The position numbers and the translations under genes were made by a program. From assembly GCA_030248215.1 (NCBI GenBank), contig JASANG010002064.1, positions 1 through 64,000 on the forward strand: a stretch of 64,000 nucleotides of DNA, in the 5' to 3' direction. The DNA comes from Enoplolaimus lenunculus. Its lineage: Eukaryota; Nematoda; Enoplea; Enoplida; Thoracostomopsidae. The notes beneath the pieces are model-generated. The model saw only the letters and a program-made list of their open reading frames with translations, did not search any database and was not told the origin of the DNA. Shown piece by piece: positions 21,301 through 29,700 of the stretch (position 1 is the stretch's first letter; each line of letters opens with the position of its first letter).

Positions 21301-23330
21301 TTGCCAGATATACAGTTGCAGTAATGTCCCTGAAGAAAGGCCAAATTGTCATGCTTTGACTCTTGGTGGAATTCCAACCGTTTCAGCAAAACACTTTCTT
21401 TATATATTACAAAAAGTTAGCCATAGAAAACTCTTTGTGATATTTTTTTTATTTTTAACATTTTCCAGGTGTAACTTTGTTTATGTCGCTGTGCGTTTTC
21501 CTTCTTATGGTCGCTGAAGCAATGCCTCCTACGTCAGATGCTGTTCCGTTGATCGGTATGTTTTCCAAACTGTCGTTGTGGCTTTTCTCCATTGGATCCA
21601 TATGAATTATTTCGCGTTTGGGTGGGGTTTCCTTAATTTTATGCGTCGCCGTTTAACTATCTGTTTGAAAGCGGCTTGTAGCATTGATTGACAAGAACTC
21701 CTCGATTCAGTCGCTAAAAAGTTTCAAAAATTTTGATTTACATTGAATGACGGCAGTCGTTACAAAATTACTAAACTTTATTCAAACGATTACTAGCCTG
21801 TAAAAGTAAACGAGGCTATTTGCAGTGATGTGTCTGTAGCTGGAGGGTGCCTGAGCCATACCATTCTAGAAAAACTTTTGGGCCAGCTAGAAAAATTTTT
21901 TACCTTGCTTGTTAAAGTCCTCCGAATGAATTGCATACTCCCCTGAAATTATTTGGTTCCATTGCATTTTGAGCTGGTTACTGGCCTGTGATCGTCCCGT
22001 TTCGGTTGGGCAAATTTTAAAAATCTGATCGATATGGCCGAGTGTGGTCACCATGAACATGTTTAAATAGTTGTTTTGTTATACCTTTTGCGGCGGACTA
22101 AACGATAGCAAACGTGTATTATTTTGCCAAAAGTTATCTTTATGTTTACAAAAAATTGTTATTTTAGGAACGTATTTCGGCTGCATCATGGTCCTTGTAT
22201 CGTTATCAATTGTTTGCACAGTTGTAGTGCAAAATTTTCATCACAGCAGCGCCGAAACAGACGAAATGTCGACGTGTGTAAGTCTGAAACAGAATGACAA
22301 ATGACTTCACAATATCGTTTTTTGTCAACAAGTATTAAGTGCTAAAATCGCTATTTTTTCTTTTACTCATCTCGCATAATTAATGCTGTTGTTTTTGATT
22401 GCTATTATTTTTAAGGTGCGAACTTGCGTCCTGGGCTGGTTGCCATGGCTGCTGATGATGCAACGGCCACAGCACCTTTCGCGTCAATATAGCGGCACAT
22501 GGCGAGAAAACAGCGTAACAGTCAGTGATGGTTTTGAATCTAAAGCGAAAAACGACACAAAAACGCGGCAAGAAAAACGTTTCGACCAAAAATCAATCAG
22601 TTGTACGTCAACACCAACAACAAAACGACAGTACATCCATAACTACAACAGCGCTATTTCTATGCGGCATCGTGGAATCACAGACGCTGTGACGCCTTCG
22701 GAAATGAAAAAGTTTGACATAACAGAACGATCGTCGCGATCACTTTTGGCGAATATTCTTGATATCGAACAAAGCGAAGCGAAACGAGACACTGCACGAT
22801 TTTCCAAAGAAGACAACGCTGCTCAGGGTCTGGATTCAGTAGCCGCAGCAACAAGTGCAGTGAGATCTGCGAGGCGATTTTCACCAGATTTAGAATATTG
22901 CGGCTCTTATCCCGAACAGCGTTCGCCTTGGACCAAAGCCTCAACAATAGCACCTACGCAGCATCCTTACACCAGAGCAATACGAGGGTCGGCAATTAAC
23001 CAAACAATGATCGCAACAAAATCATCCCAAATTGTTCCGTTATCAAATGCTGTTGATTGTAGTAATCGCACACTTGCGTCGCCACATGGAAATCAGGCAA
23101 CAATTGAACTGGCGTCGACTCCAAGACGTGCGCGACACGAATTAATTGCAATTTTGCACGAAATTAGCTACATTGCAAATAGACTTCGCGATCAAGACAA
23201 ATCCCGGCTCGCACAAAACGACTGGAAATTTGCAGCAACCGTTATTGACCGGTTGTGTTTGATTACGTTTACAACGTTTTTACTCGTATCGACTTGTGTT
23301 ATTTTGTTCGATGCGCCTCATTTACTGTAA
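14675..23330 (+). CDS. Alpha7-type nicotinic acetylcholine receptor subunit (gene span, 10 exons)
   Basis: Ligand-gated cation channel subunit of the Cys-loop family, acting in the plasma membrane. Joined coding exons: 14675-14741, 15416-15561, 16288-16332, 16949-17058, 17726-17805, 18350-18517, 19295-19489, 21469-21555, 22168-22277, 22416-23330. The sum is 1923 nt, 640 aa; every junction is GT-AG and in phase. Residues seen: signal peptide 1-23; loop D Trp83; loop A WKPDILLY with Tyr121; Cys-loop Cys156/Cys170 with 13 residues between; loop B GSWSY at 175; loop C Tyr216, vicinal Cys218-219 and Tyr223, marking an alpha subunit; M1 after RRRTLYYG; M2 267-286; M3 about 302-324; M4 after [13 protein letters not shown] near the C-terminus; N-glycosylation site at Asn52. 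Exon lengths 45/110/80/168/195/87/110 equal those I recall for vertebrate CHRNA7. The M3-M4 loop (about 270 aa) is long and unconserved. M2 has Met at position 9' instead of Leu. Confidence 0.95.
15328..15388. repeat. (AAT)n microsatellite in intron 1
   Basis: An ATA/AAT trinucleotide run with few interruptions ends about 27 bp before the exon 2 acceptor. Length variation here could affect spacing of the branch point and acceptor. Confidence 0.85.
15416..15561 (+). CDS. Receptor exon 2: start of the ligand-binding domain
   Basis: Acceptor TTTTGTTTAG, donor GTAAGC. It encodes the N-terminal helix and first strand: LYRYLL, then [15 protein letters not shown], then LQQIIDV. This matches the invariant start of alpha7 subunits, with two extra residues before PLVRP. 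The exon ends in phase 0. Confidence 0.92.
16288..16332 (+). CDS. Receptor exon 3: 45-bp microexon
   Basis: Acceptor TTTAAG, donor GTAAGT. The 15 codons read [15 protein letters not shown], the counterpart of DEKNQILTTNVWLQM in alpha7. Trp83 is the loop D aromatic residue of the agonist pocket. The 45-bp length and phase 0 borders equal those of vertebrate exon 3, which settles the call despite the size. Confidence 0.9.
16683..16896. mobile_element. MITE with TTCTCAAATG-type ends in receptor intron 3
   Basis: Orientation is opposite to the copy at 55572-55800. It shares TATTATCAGTTGACAATAAC near the left and GGTGATAGGTGCTACACGCA at the right end. It ends about 50 bp before the exon 4 acceptor, so part of the functional branch-point region may derive from the element. 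Confidence 0.55.
16949..17058 (+). CDS. Receptor exon 4: loop A
   Basis: Acceptor TATTTACAG, donor GTATTT. It encodes [16 protein letters not shown] and then [10 protein letters not shown]. Tyr121 in the latter is the loop A residue contacting agonist. The 110-bp length matches CHRNA7 exon 4, and the two leftover bases combine with T of exon 5 to make Ser123. Confidence 0.95.
17286..17632. mobile_element. MITE in receptor intron 4
   Basis: The inverted ends are CTACTATAAGGACCAG on the left and CTGGTCATTATAGTAC on the right, followed inward by AAGAGGGGG-type G tracts on both sides (GTAAGAGGGGGTCCC; CAGTCCCCCTCTTATC). There is no coding capacity. The target duplication was not resolved. Confidence 0.6.
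17726..17805 (+). CDS. Receptor exon 5
   Basis: Acceptor TTTGTTCTAG, donor GTGAGT. It encodes [17 protein letters not shown] and then SWIPPG, equivalent to ADERFDATFHTNVLV...YLPPG in alpha7. The 80-bp length is the family standard. Confidence 0.95.
18282..18349 (+). repeat. Tandem copy of the exon 6 acceptor and exon start
   Basis: AAATGTTTCAGGAATCATCA at 18271 repeats as AAATGTTTCAGGAATTATCA 68 bp later, where it forms the true exon 6 boundary. The upstream copy reads GIIRSTC in the correct phase against GIIKSTC in the real exon. It then runs into intron sequence and does not continue the receptor. Confidence 0.75.
18350..18517 (+). CDS. Receptor exon 6: Cys-loop and loop B
   Basis: The second of two tandem acceptors (ATGTTTCAG) is used; donor GTAAGG. 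It encodes [20 protein letters not shown], the signature Cys-loop with FPF, then QLKFGSWSY (loop B Trp177) and ENGEWQLMG. The 168-bp length is the family standard. Confidence 0.95.
18785..19030. repeat. Interspersed repeat in intron 6, second copy at 45.8 kb
   Basis: The order of motifs (CCAGGCCAGCACCGAAGC, AACCTTATTTCTGGCTTTAA, GAGTGTCTGTTATGCATTTG, GGACTTATAGACTATCACAC) is repeated in diverged form at about 45830-46020, in the same orientation. It is an unclassified non-coding repeat. Confidence 0.5.
19295..19489 (+). CDS. Receptor exon 7: loop C, M1 and start of M2
   Basis: Acceptor GTTTCACAG, donor GTAAGA. It encodes [17 protein letters not shown] with the vicinal cysteines 218-219 and the aromatic tyrosines of loop C, then [15 protein letters not shown] (M1) and [11 protein letters not shown]. 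Glu266 is the cation-selecting -1' ring. The 195-bp length is the family standard. Overlapping frames here are shadows. Confidence 0.95.
19535..19724. mobile_element. TTAGGC-core MITE in receptor intron 7
   Basis: The left end is GGCCAGCATATAGAACAGGG and the right end GATGTTTTACATGGGC. The core has a CCTAAG/CCTAAAC array and the family segment AAAAATTAGTCTAAACCTTA. It starts 45 bp after the exon 7 donor. Confidence 0.6.
20077..20308. mobile_element. CpG-rich PIF/Harbinger-like MITE in receptor intron 7
   Basis: Target duplication TTA on both sides (20074-20076 and 20309-20311). The ends are GGGTGGTGCTATACTCG and AGTATAGTACAACCC. The interior consists of repeated GACGGACGGCGCC-type units in both orientations. 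Overlapping frames are by-products of the repeat. Confidence 0.75.
21000..21468. other. GC-richer intron 7 segment
   Basis: About 21025-21310 is GC-rich relative to its surroundings. It contains the partial palindrome GCGGTCCAGACCGCTC and repeated CGGTCC motifs, suggesting a decayed repeat. The frame starting 21182 is not exon-like until it runs by chance into receptor exon 8 in a different frame. Confidence 0.35.
21469..21555 (+). CDS. Receptor exon 8: channel-lining M2
   Basis: Acceptor ATTTTCCAG, donor GTATGT. It encodes [18 protein letters not shown] and then [11 protein letters not shown]. Counting from Lys267 as 0', 6' is Thr, 9' is Met276 (ATG at 21483-21485), 13' is Val and 20' is Glu. 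Alpha7 and almost all nicotinic subunits have Leu at 9'. The 87-bp length is the family standard. Confidence 0.95.
22168..22277 (+). CDS. Receptor exon 9: M3
   Basis: Acceptor TTATTTTAG, donor GTAAGT. It encodes [20 protein letters not shown] (M3) and then NFHHSSAE, the start of the cytoplasmic loop. The 110-bp length and phase 0 end match the family. Confidence 0.93.
22416..23330 (+). CDS. Receptor exon 10: cytoplasmic loop, M4 and stop
   Basis: Acceptor TTTTTAAG. It opens with [18 protein letters not shown], aligned residue for residue with the alpha7 post-M3 helix. A Ser/Thr/Arg-rich stretch of roughly 240 aa follows with no family match. The amphipathic MA helix ([20 protein letters not shown]) leads into M4 and the stop after DAPHLL. 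The first eleven codons of the same open frame, before 22416, are intron. The - strand frame at 22678-22953 is a shadow. Confidence 0.93.
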   Translation: MRTCVLGWLPWLLMMQRPQHLSRQYSGTWRENSVTVSDGFESKAKNDTKTRQEKRFDQKSISCTSTPTTKRQYIHNYNSAISMRHRGITDAVTPSEMKKFDITERSSRSLLANILDIEQSEAKRDTARFSKEDNAAQGLDSVAAATSAVRSARRFSPDLEYCGSYPEQRSPWTKASTIAPTQHPYTRAIRGSAINQTMIATKSSQIVPLSNAVDCSNRTLASPHGNQATIELASTPRRARHELIAILHEISYIANRLRDQDKSRLAQNDWKFAATVIDRLCLITFTTFLLVSTCVILFDAPHLL

Positions 23331-25541
23331 CTCGACCGAATAATCAAATATTACGCAGTGTTCAGTGCAAAATCTTCACAAGACATGAAAGTCAAATGGG
23401 TCTCACCCGTCTCGAAAGTGAAGTTCTTTAAGTGGAGCAATGATGATAACCGAGATAAAACCGAAAGTTTCGAGCTCAAATTCAAGCTTAAAATTTAATT
23501 TTATTTGAAACAGAAAACATTTGTTCGAGAATGGGTTCAAAATACAACATTGGAGTGAATGAGATGGTTCATGAAATACGACACTTTACTTTGAACCGCT
23601 GTTTGCCGTTTCATATTAAAATATTACTGTGCGTAAAAAGTAACAAATTTTTACACGCGCTTCGAAATTCTGTATTCGCGGGTATACCAGCATCAAGATT
23701 TTCGTTCAGCGTTTGCCCGCGGGTAGTCGCGGGTACCGTGCAACTCTGGATCACTTCTATGAGCAGTTAACGAAATTGATTCAAACAGAGTTTCAAACGG
23801 GCTAAAACAACTACCGCAAGCCTGAGACTTGTCTTAATTTTTAACACAAGTTACCATGTGGCTGCGTACAATTCCAACCTACTCCACATTACCTTTCATT
23901 TTTCATGGTTTTCCCAATATTTCGATTTTTAAAATTTTACTAAAAAGATCAAACAATGATATTACGCTTTTATAATAACTTGCCCATTATTACACCGGCC
24001 CATGTATAGAACAAGGCCGGATCGTTTGCCGATGGGTGACCAGTGTAGCCATTCTCTTGTGTTTTCAAAATCATTGTTAAGAACGTATACACCACACTTG
24101 GTTTCGTCGCAATTTGTCATAAAATTTTCTCAGAATACTTCGGAATGTAATGTTCGAAACCAAACAAAAATGTAACCTCTATAGCGACGCGAAGAGTTTC
24201 GGCAAATAGAATAAGATATATTGTTGCTGCCATTCAAAAAGCCGTAATAGCAAATTTCAGGAATGTAATACTTATTTTTAATCAAGTCATTAAACTGTTA
24301 AAAATTTAAGTTTTTCTGCATTCATATCTGGTTTCGAGATTATGAAAATTTCTGGTAGGTAAACATCAACAAATTTATACCTGCATTTTGAAATTCTTCA
24401 CCCGTGTGGTATACCCCCATCAAAATTTTTTGACCTGGAACGCGGGTAACGTGGAGCTATGATCCGAACAAAATATTTAGGCCATGGGCACAATACAAAG
24501 GGAATAGGAGATATATCGCTCTGAAATTGATATAGAGTGGAAAGACACATTTTTCTAAGCAGCAGAATCAACTGCACAGGTCAAAAAAGTTCTCATTCGT
24601 TAAGGTGGTTTGCAAAAATTGGTTAGACTAAATTTTCTCCTACCGAAATGAAAACCTTGATAATTCTCTTGTACAGGCTTAAGTCAGGCGACTAAAAACT
24701 AAGCATTGCCTTAGGTCAGGGGTCAGGGCATTGTTCGCGATCTGTTTCCTACGTAGTGGCTGTTGTGGTTCAGTTAATAAAATTTAGCCTTTACGTAAAA
24801 GTACCCCCTGCCAAATGGACATCAGTCAAACTTGGAACAGCCCGGAAAAATTACGTGTCTTTTATTCACACAAAACCAGGGGTTTAATAGAAATATATAT
24901 ACGCCAAACTGAACAAAAAACATACAAATTTCGTAACATCAAATTACTTTCTAGAATGTAGGGTTGAAACTGTATAAAACCACACGCCGTATTCTTATGT
25001 CATTAACATTATTAGTCGGTACCTTAACGTTTTCCCATAAAATATTTTCCCACATCAGTAAGATTTGTATCCGCTTAAAAAGCAACAGCTGCGGATCTGA
25101 ATTTGACGGAAACTGTAAAGGATCTTTCGTAACAAATTATGTTCGGTTAGTGGTTCGAATGTTAAGATTTATCATCAACTGATGATTTCAGTTTAGACAC
25201 TGGTGTCAACACCGTTACTTGAGTGACCCTGAAATATACATTTAGGCATCGCTTCGCATTGTGTATTCCTACTGTCCAGCTCAACATAAAAAATTAGCGT
25301 ACGCTGACGAACGGCTACACAGTATATGATAACGCAAGTCTTAATCACTATTTTTGATAGCTTTTTAGCAATTTCATACCAAAAATCAATTAAGATTTGT
25401 TCGCTCAGATACAACAATTGCAATTAGAATATCAAAATATACCGTAAAACAATTTCATATGTAGTAAAAAATGTTATTAGCTGTCTTGCTCCTATCATCA
25501 AATCTATATAGCACTTGGCGCCAGCTAGCGATAGACGTTTT
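23331..25541. repeat. Convergent intergenic spacer with repeat pair
   Basis: No gene seen. Two diverged direct repeats occur at about 23665-23755 and 24385-24460 (GAAATTCTGTATTCGCGGGT against GAAATTCTTCACCCGTGTGG, both followed by GGTATACC..CATCAA and GCGGGTA). A lone TTAGGC-MITE end (CCGGCCCATGTATAGAACAA) is at 23996. I could not identify a confident polyadenylation signal for either neighbouring gene. Confidence 0.4.
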
Positions 25542-25705
25542 GGCCAATCTTTAGCACAGGACTGTAACAACCGCATAAGTATATTCCTATTCCTAAGCCT
25601 AACCGTAAGGATACGCCGCCTATACCTAAGCCTAAGCAAAAAATTAGTCTAACGCTTAAGCTTACACTATTGCAGTCCCGCGGAAAATCTGTCCGTGCCT
25701 GATGT
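25542..25705. mobile_element. TTAGGC-core MITE
   Basis: The left end GGCCAATCTTTAGCACAGGA is followed by CCTAAGCCTAACCG and CCTAAGCCTAAGC arrays and the family segment AAAAAATTAGTCTAACGCTT. The right end is eroded. Confidence 0.5.
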
Positions 25706-26117
25706 TTACAAGAACCGATGTTATAAAGTTACAACCAGGTAATCGTGAGTTTAACAAAGTATGAGATCCGCAGCTGATGCAATTCGCTAATTACAAAACT
25801 GTATCACTAACTGGCAATAGTGCAACAAACGATTGGAGAATGCGACTGAAAATAACAGCTGCGGTGTACGTGCACCTCCTCTAAAATAGAACGCTCACTG
25901 CAACGTAATCAACTCTCAAGTGTTCAAACGGTTATGTTGAAATATTGACTCAGTAACTGAAAAATGTTATAAGATTTACTTCTCTTAACCATTCCCTTTG
26001 CATTGTTTCAGTTGAGTACTCAATCTTTTTTGTCCTTTTATAAAATAACGCTTTTCGGCAAATGCTTTTGATAAGTTTTTTGTTGAGGGGCGGTCCGCTT
26101 TAACATTTTCGGGTTGG

Positions 26118-26773
26118 CTACGGGCCTGCTTCACCGGCGTTCGTAATTCCGTGCAATTCATCAGGTGACGTAACACCAGGAATTGCAGCGTCAGCAGCAA
26201 CGCTAATTGCTGACGTATTGCCAACTGTGGCGATGTTAATATTTGCAATCGCAGCTGCAATTGCTGCCATATCGCCTGCATATTCAACACCAACAATGCA
26301 ATCGCCAGAGTCGTTAATAGCAGTTGCAATTGCCGGCGTTCGCGACAATCCTCCTCCAACAACTGTTGTTGTCGACAATTTGAATCGTTCACTTAAAATT
26401 CGCGGAACAAAAAAATCAACTACAAAATAACTGCGATGTCCTGTTTGGCCTAATATTTGTGCAACACCAATTGGTGGTTGCTGGTCGCCGCCACCTTCGG
26501 AAATTGTGCCGTTTGATGAATTTGAATATGCAGGGGTAACTGGACCTGATTTTGAGCCTCCTAAATCTGGAGGACTTTCGCCTAATCCTTTTAACGAGGA
26601 AACGTTATGAGACGCTGTGGGGTAAATGAGTTTTGGAGCTACCAGTGAAATTAAACAATCTGGTTCGACGAAAACTGTCGCTGCGGGGTTTGAATTTTCT
26701 TCTGGATTTTGGCTTTCAGACTTTGATGGCGATCCGTGCGGTTTTGGCGGCGTCATTGTTGCTGGAGACCAAC
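26118..26773 (-). CDS. YJEFN3-like exon 4 with C-terminal extension
   Basis: Acceptor ATGTTACAG. It opens WSPATMTPPKPHG, then PDCLISLVAPKLIYP, a Ser/Gly linker, and YFVVDFFVPRILSERFKL, the last conserved strand and helix. After DCIVGVEYAG, where relatives end, about 50 Ala/Ile-rich residues continue to the stop. Sequence on the other strand reads open as well, through Ala-codon complementarity. Confidence 0.88.
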
Positions 26774-29700
26774 CTGTAACATACTGATTCGATTTTGTCT
26801 ACAGAAGAGCAAAACTGAAATGTCTGCGAAACGTAATTTTGACACTGTCTTGCTCTCGCTAATGCGCCATCCACATTAATTTGCGCCCAGCTTGCGGAAA
26901 TGAAAAACGCCTTTTTCCAACTTGAGTTTGGAAAAAGGGTAACAGTAGTAAATTGAATTTGAAAACTTTTCCAATTCCCCTTTGCCATCGATTTTCTAAA
27001 ATAAAGGAAATTGAAACATTTCGTAAATTCAATTTCTAACTGCCCTGTTAAATTTTGTCATCATATGGAAAATTGACGGCGTTACTAAACTCTAGCACGA
27101 AAAAGAATATTTTCCCTTTTATGACATCTATTTGACCTTCCAAGACCCCCCACGTAGCATTTCCGATTTCCGGGTTCTAAACCTTCAAATTCCAACTGAA
27201 ATGCATCAAGTGGGAAATTGAAACAAATTTCTGGTCTTCAATTTCCCACGGCGGTAAAGCCCCATTTTTCAATATCCTTTTCGCTATCTTAAAAGTGCTT
27301 ATCAAATTTCCACTCGATTTTAAAAACTATTTCAATTTCCCATTGCGGTCGTTTTTATTTTCGCTATTGGGAAATTGAAATCCAAAATTGCTAGTCAAAT
27401 ACCTAGTACGTTTTTGGGAAATTGAAATCCAAAATTGCTAGTCAAATACCTAGTACGTTTTATAAAATGTTTCAATTTACCTATAGATCAAATTTCGTGT
27501 TTTCAATTTCCTACTGCTACCTTTTTCCAAACTCAAGTTGAAAAAAGGCGGTTTTGATTTCCACAAGCCGGGCGCAAATTAATGTGGTTGGCGCATAACG
27601 TTTATATTTATTGTTTCGCGTAAGCAACAATTTATATCTTTAGGAATCCATACAATTTATTTAGCTTTAGAAAAACATATTCTCACCTGCTGGAACATCG
27701 ATACTAACAACTGGCAATCCAGTACGTATCAGTCGGGATACAATGCTGATGCCATGCTCGGACAACTGCCAACGACTGTCTTTTACGTCTTCATCCGAGC
27801 TCGATTTCGAACTATTTCGTTGACCATGTTTATCAGACGCCGCGCTTCCACTGAGAGATTCAACAATTAACGAGTACGAATTGGCGATTAGCGCAGGATC
27901 ATTGGGAAGATAAGACAGACACGGGAGTTCGGAAGCTTCCGTTTGGGCGAATAAACGCTTGTGGCTGGGATGCGATGATGGTTCCGGGTAATAGATGGTC
28001 GGAGAATAGCCCTGAAAGTAACTTAGTAAATTGTGTATTCAGCACACCTGTCTCCCGAGTTAAAGTTGGGTTTTGGTGCTTATTAAGAAACAACAAATTA
28101 TACACGTTATACCACTTCACCGTTTGAGATATTTTCCAAAAGTTTGTACAGTTTCTTATTTTCAGATGCCGTGATTCGCTTGTTTGAACACCGCACACCA
28201 ATTTTCAAAAAAGTACAGGTTGTCGGAAAGAGTATATTAGATCACATCTGCAGTTGCGGATCAAAATTTTTTGACGAAAGAGGACACTTCTTAAGCTCTG
28301 ATATTTGAGTTTTATAGCTCGTTTTTAGCGAATTTTTCGATATTTTAAAGTTTGCCAACTTGTGCCGAAGGCGCTAAATTTTTTAATTTGGGCTGTAACC
28401 TTGCCGTATTTTTCACCATTTGGTTAAAGAACAGATTTTGAGCTTCTAATAATTCGTTTGAATGCTAAAAGTTTCAGCACAACAGAGCCGGCGGAAAGAT
28501 ACATTCCTCTTCGCCCTGGATCCGCCACTGCGCACGGGTAAGTTGTATTCGTTATAACCAAACACAGGGGCACCGGGCATATTTGGCAAGCTATGGCGCA
28601 GAAAAGATTTAAAGGCCCATTATATTTACTTCTGTTCAAGTGAAAAGTTTTCTGAATTATTTGACGTACAAAAATGAATTTTAAAATACAAGTTCGAACG
28701 CAGGTCTGTTCAACATTACGCAATGGCGAAATTTTCACCTGCCCGAGCCATTCTGGAGCCCATGTTTTCAGAGTTAAACCTCATCTGATACATGTAAAAT
28801 GTTTTACAATGGCAACTTACAGGTACGATTTGCACGTTCAAGTCTTGTGCAAAAAAATTTTTTCACAAAATTTACAGGTGCAAGTTGCAATTGCAAGTTT
28901 TCACTGCAAAAATCGTTCGGATGTAATAAATGTTTTCCGTATTATCAAATACCTACAATATATTTCAAATGTCGCGCACAAGCAAGACCAACAGCGCCCA
29001 AACGATGCTTTCCGCAAACTACCAAAACGGCAAACTTAGTGCCCGCAAATCCGGATCCGAATCCCAGTGAATTTCCTTGACCCATCGCCGCCTGTTGGCC
29101 AGTTGTTGCGGCTGTACCCATGCCCGCTGTGTCGTGATGAATCGTTGCCGCTTGTGTACTGTAAGCTTTTAGAATTGCGTTTGCACACGCGACACCACAC
29201 AACTCGATGATTGAATCGTACGAGTAATAAAAGTCGGATTGAAGTAGATGAAATATTTCGTCAAATTCAGTTTGCCTGAAATTATGAAACCAGTGAAATT
29301 TAGGTGCTTTTTTGCTTACATTCCCCATAAGTACCATCCGAGACGTAAGACTGGACTGATATAATAATCTGACATTTAAACCTAAGCTCAGTCTTAAACA
29401 GTGAAGAGAAAAAATTTTGTTTACTGTCAAATTAAGTACTGGTGTGAACGGATAGTAAACAATATCGAAATTTAGGCCAGAAAGCGGCAATGAGAGGTGG
29501 GTTTGCCTCCAAATCAGGTATGCGGTAAAACGTAGGGTCAGTTTGTGTGGATACATTTTGGCAGTCTCCTAGAAAAATTGCGATTCAGCTTGTAAATTAT
29601 GCTTGCTTCAGTACAGTTTCTGTCATATTTAACGCTTTGGCTTAGGTAAGAACATTGGTAAAAGCTCAGGCTTAGGTAAGCTTCAAAAACCTGTGCCTAA

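Noticed and set aside
22678-22953. Antisense frame of 91 codons opposite receptor exon 10
   Set aside because: Shadow of the receptor coding exon, without splice sites or a domain.
28674-29080. Plus-strand frames of 121 and 93 codons over the YJEFN3-like gene
   Set aside because: Opposite-strand shadows of exon 2 and its flanking intron.
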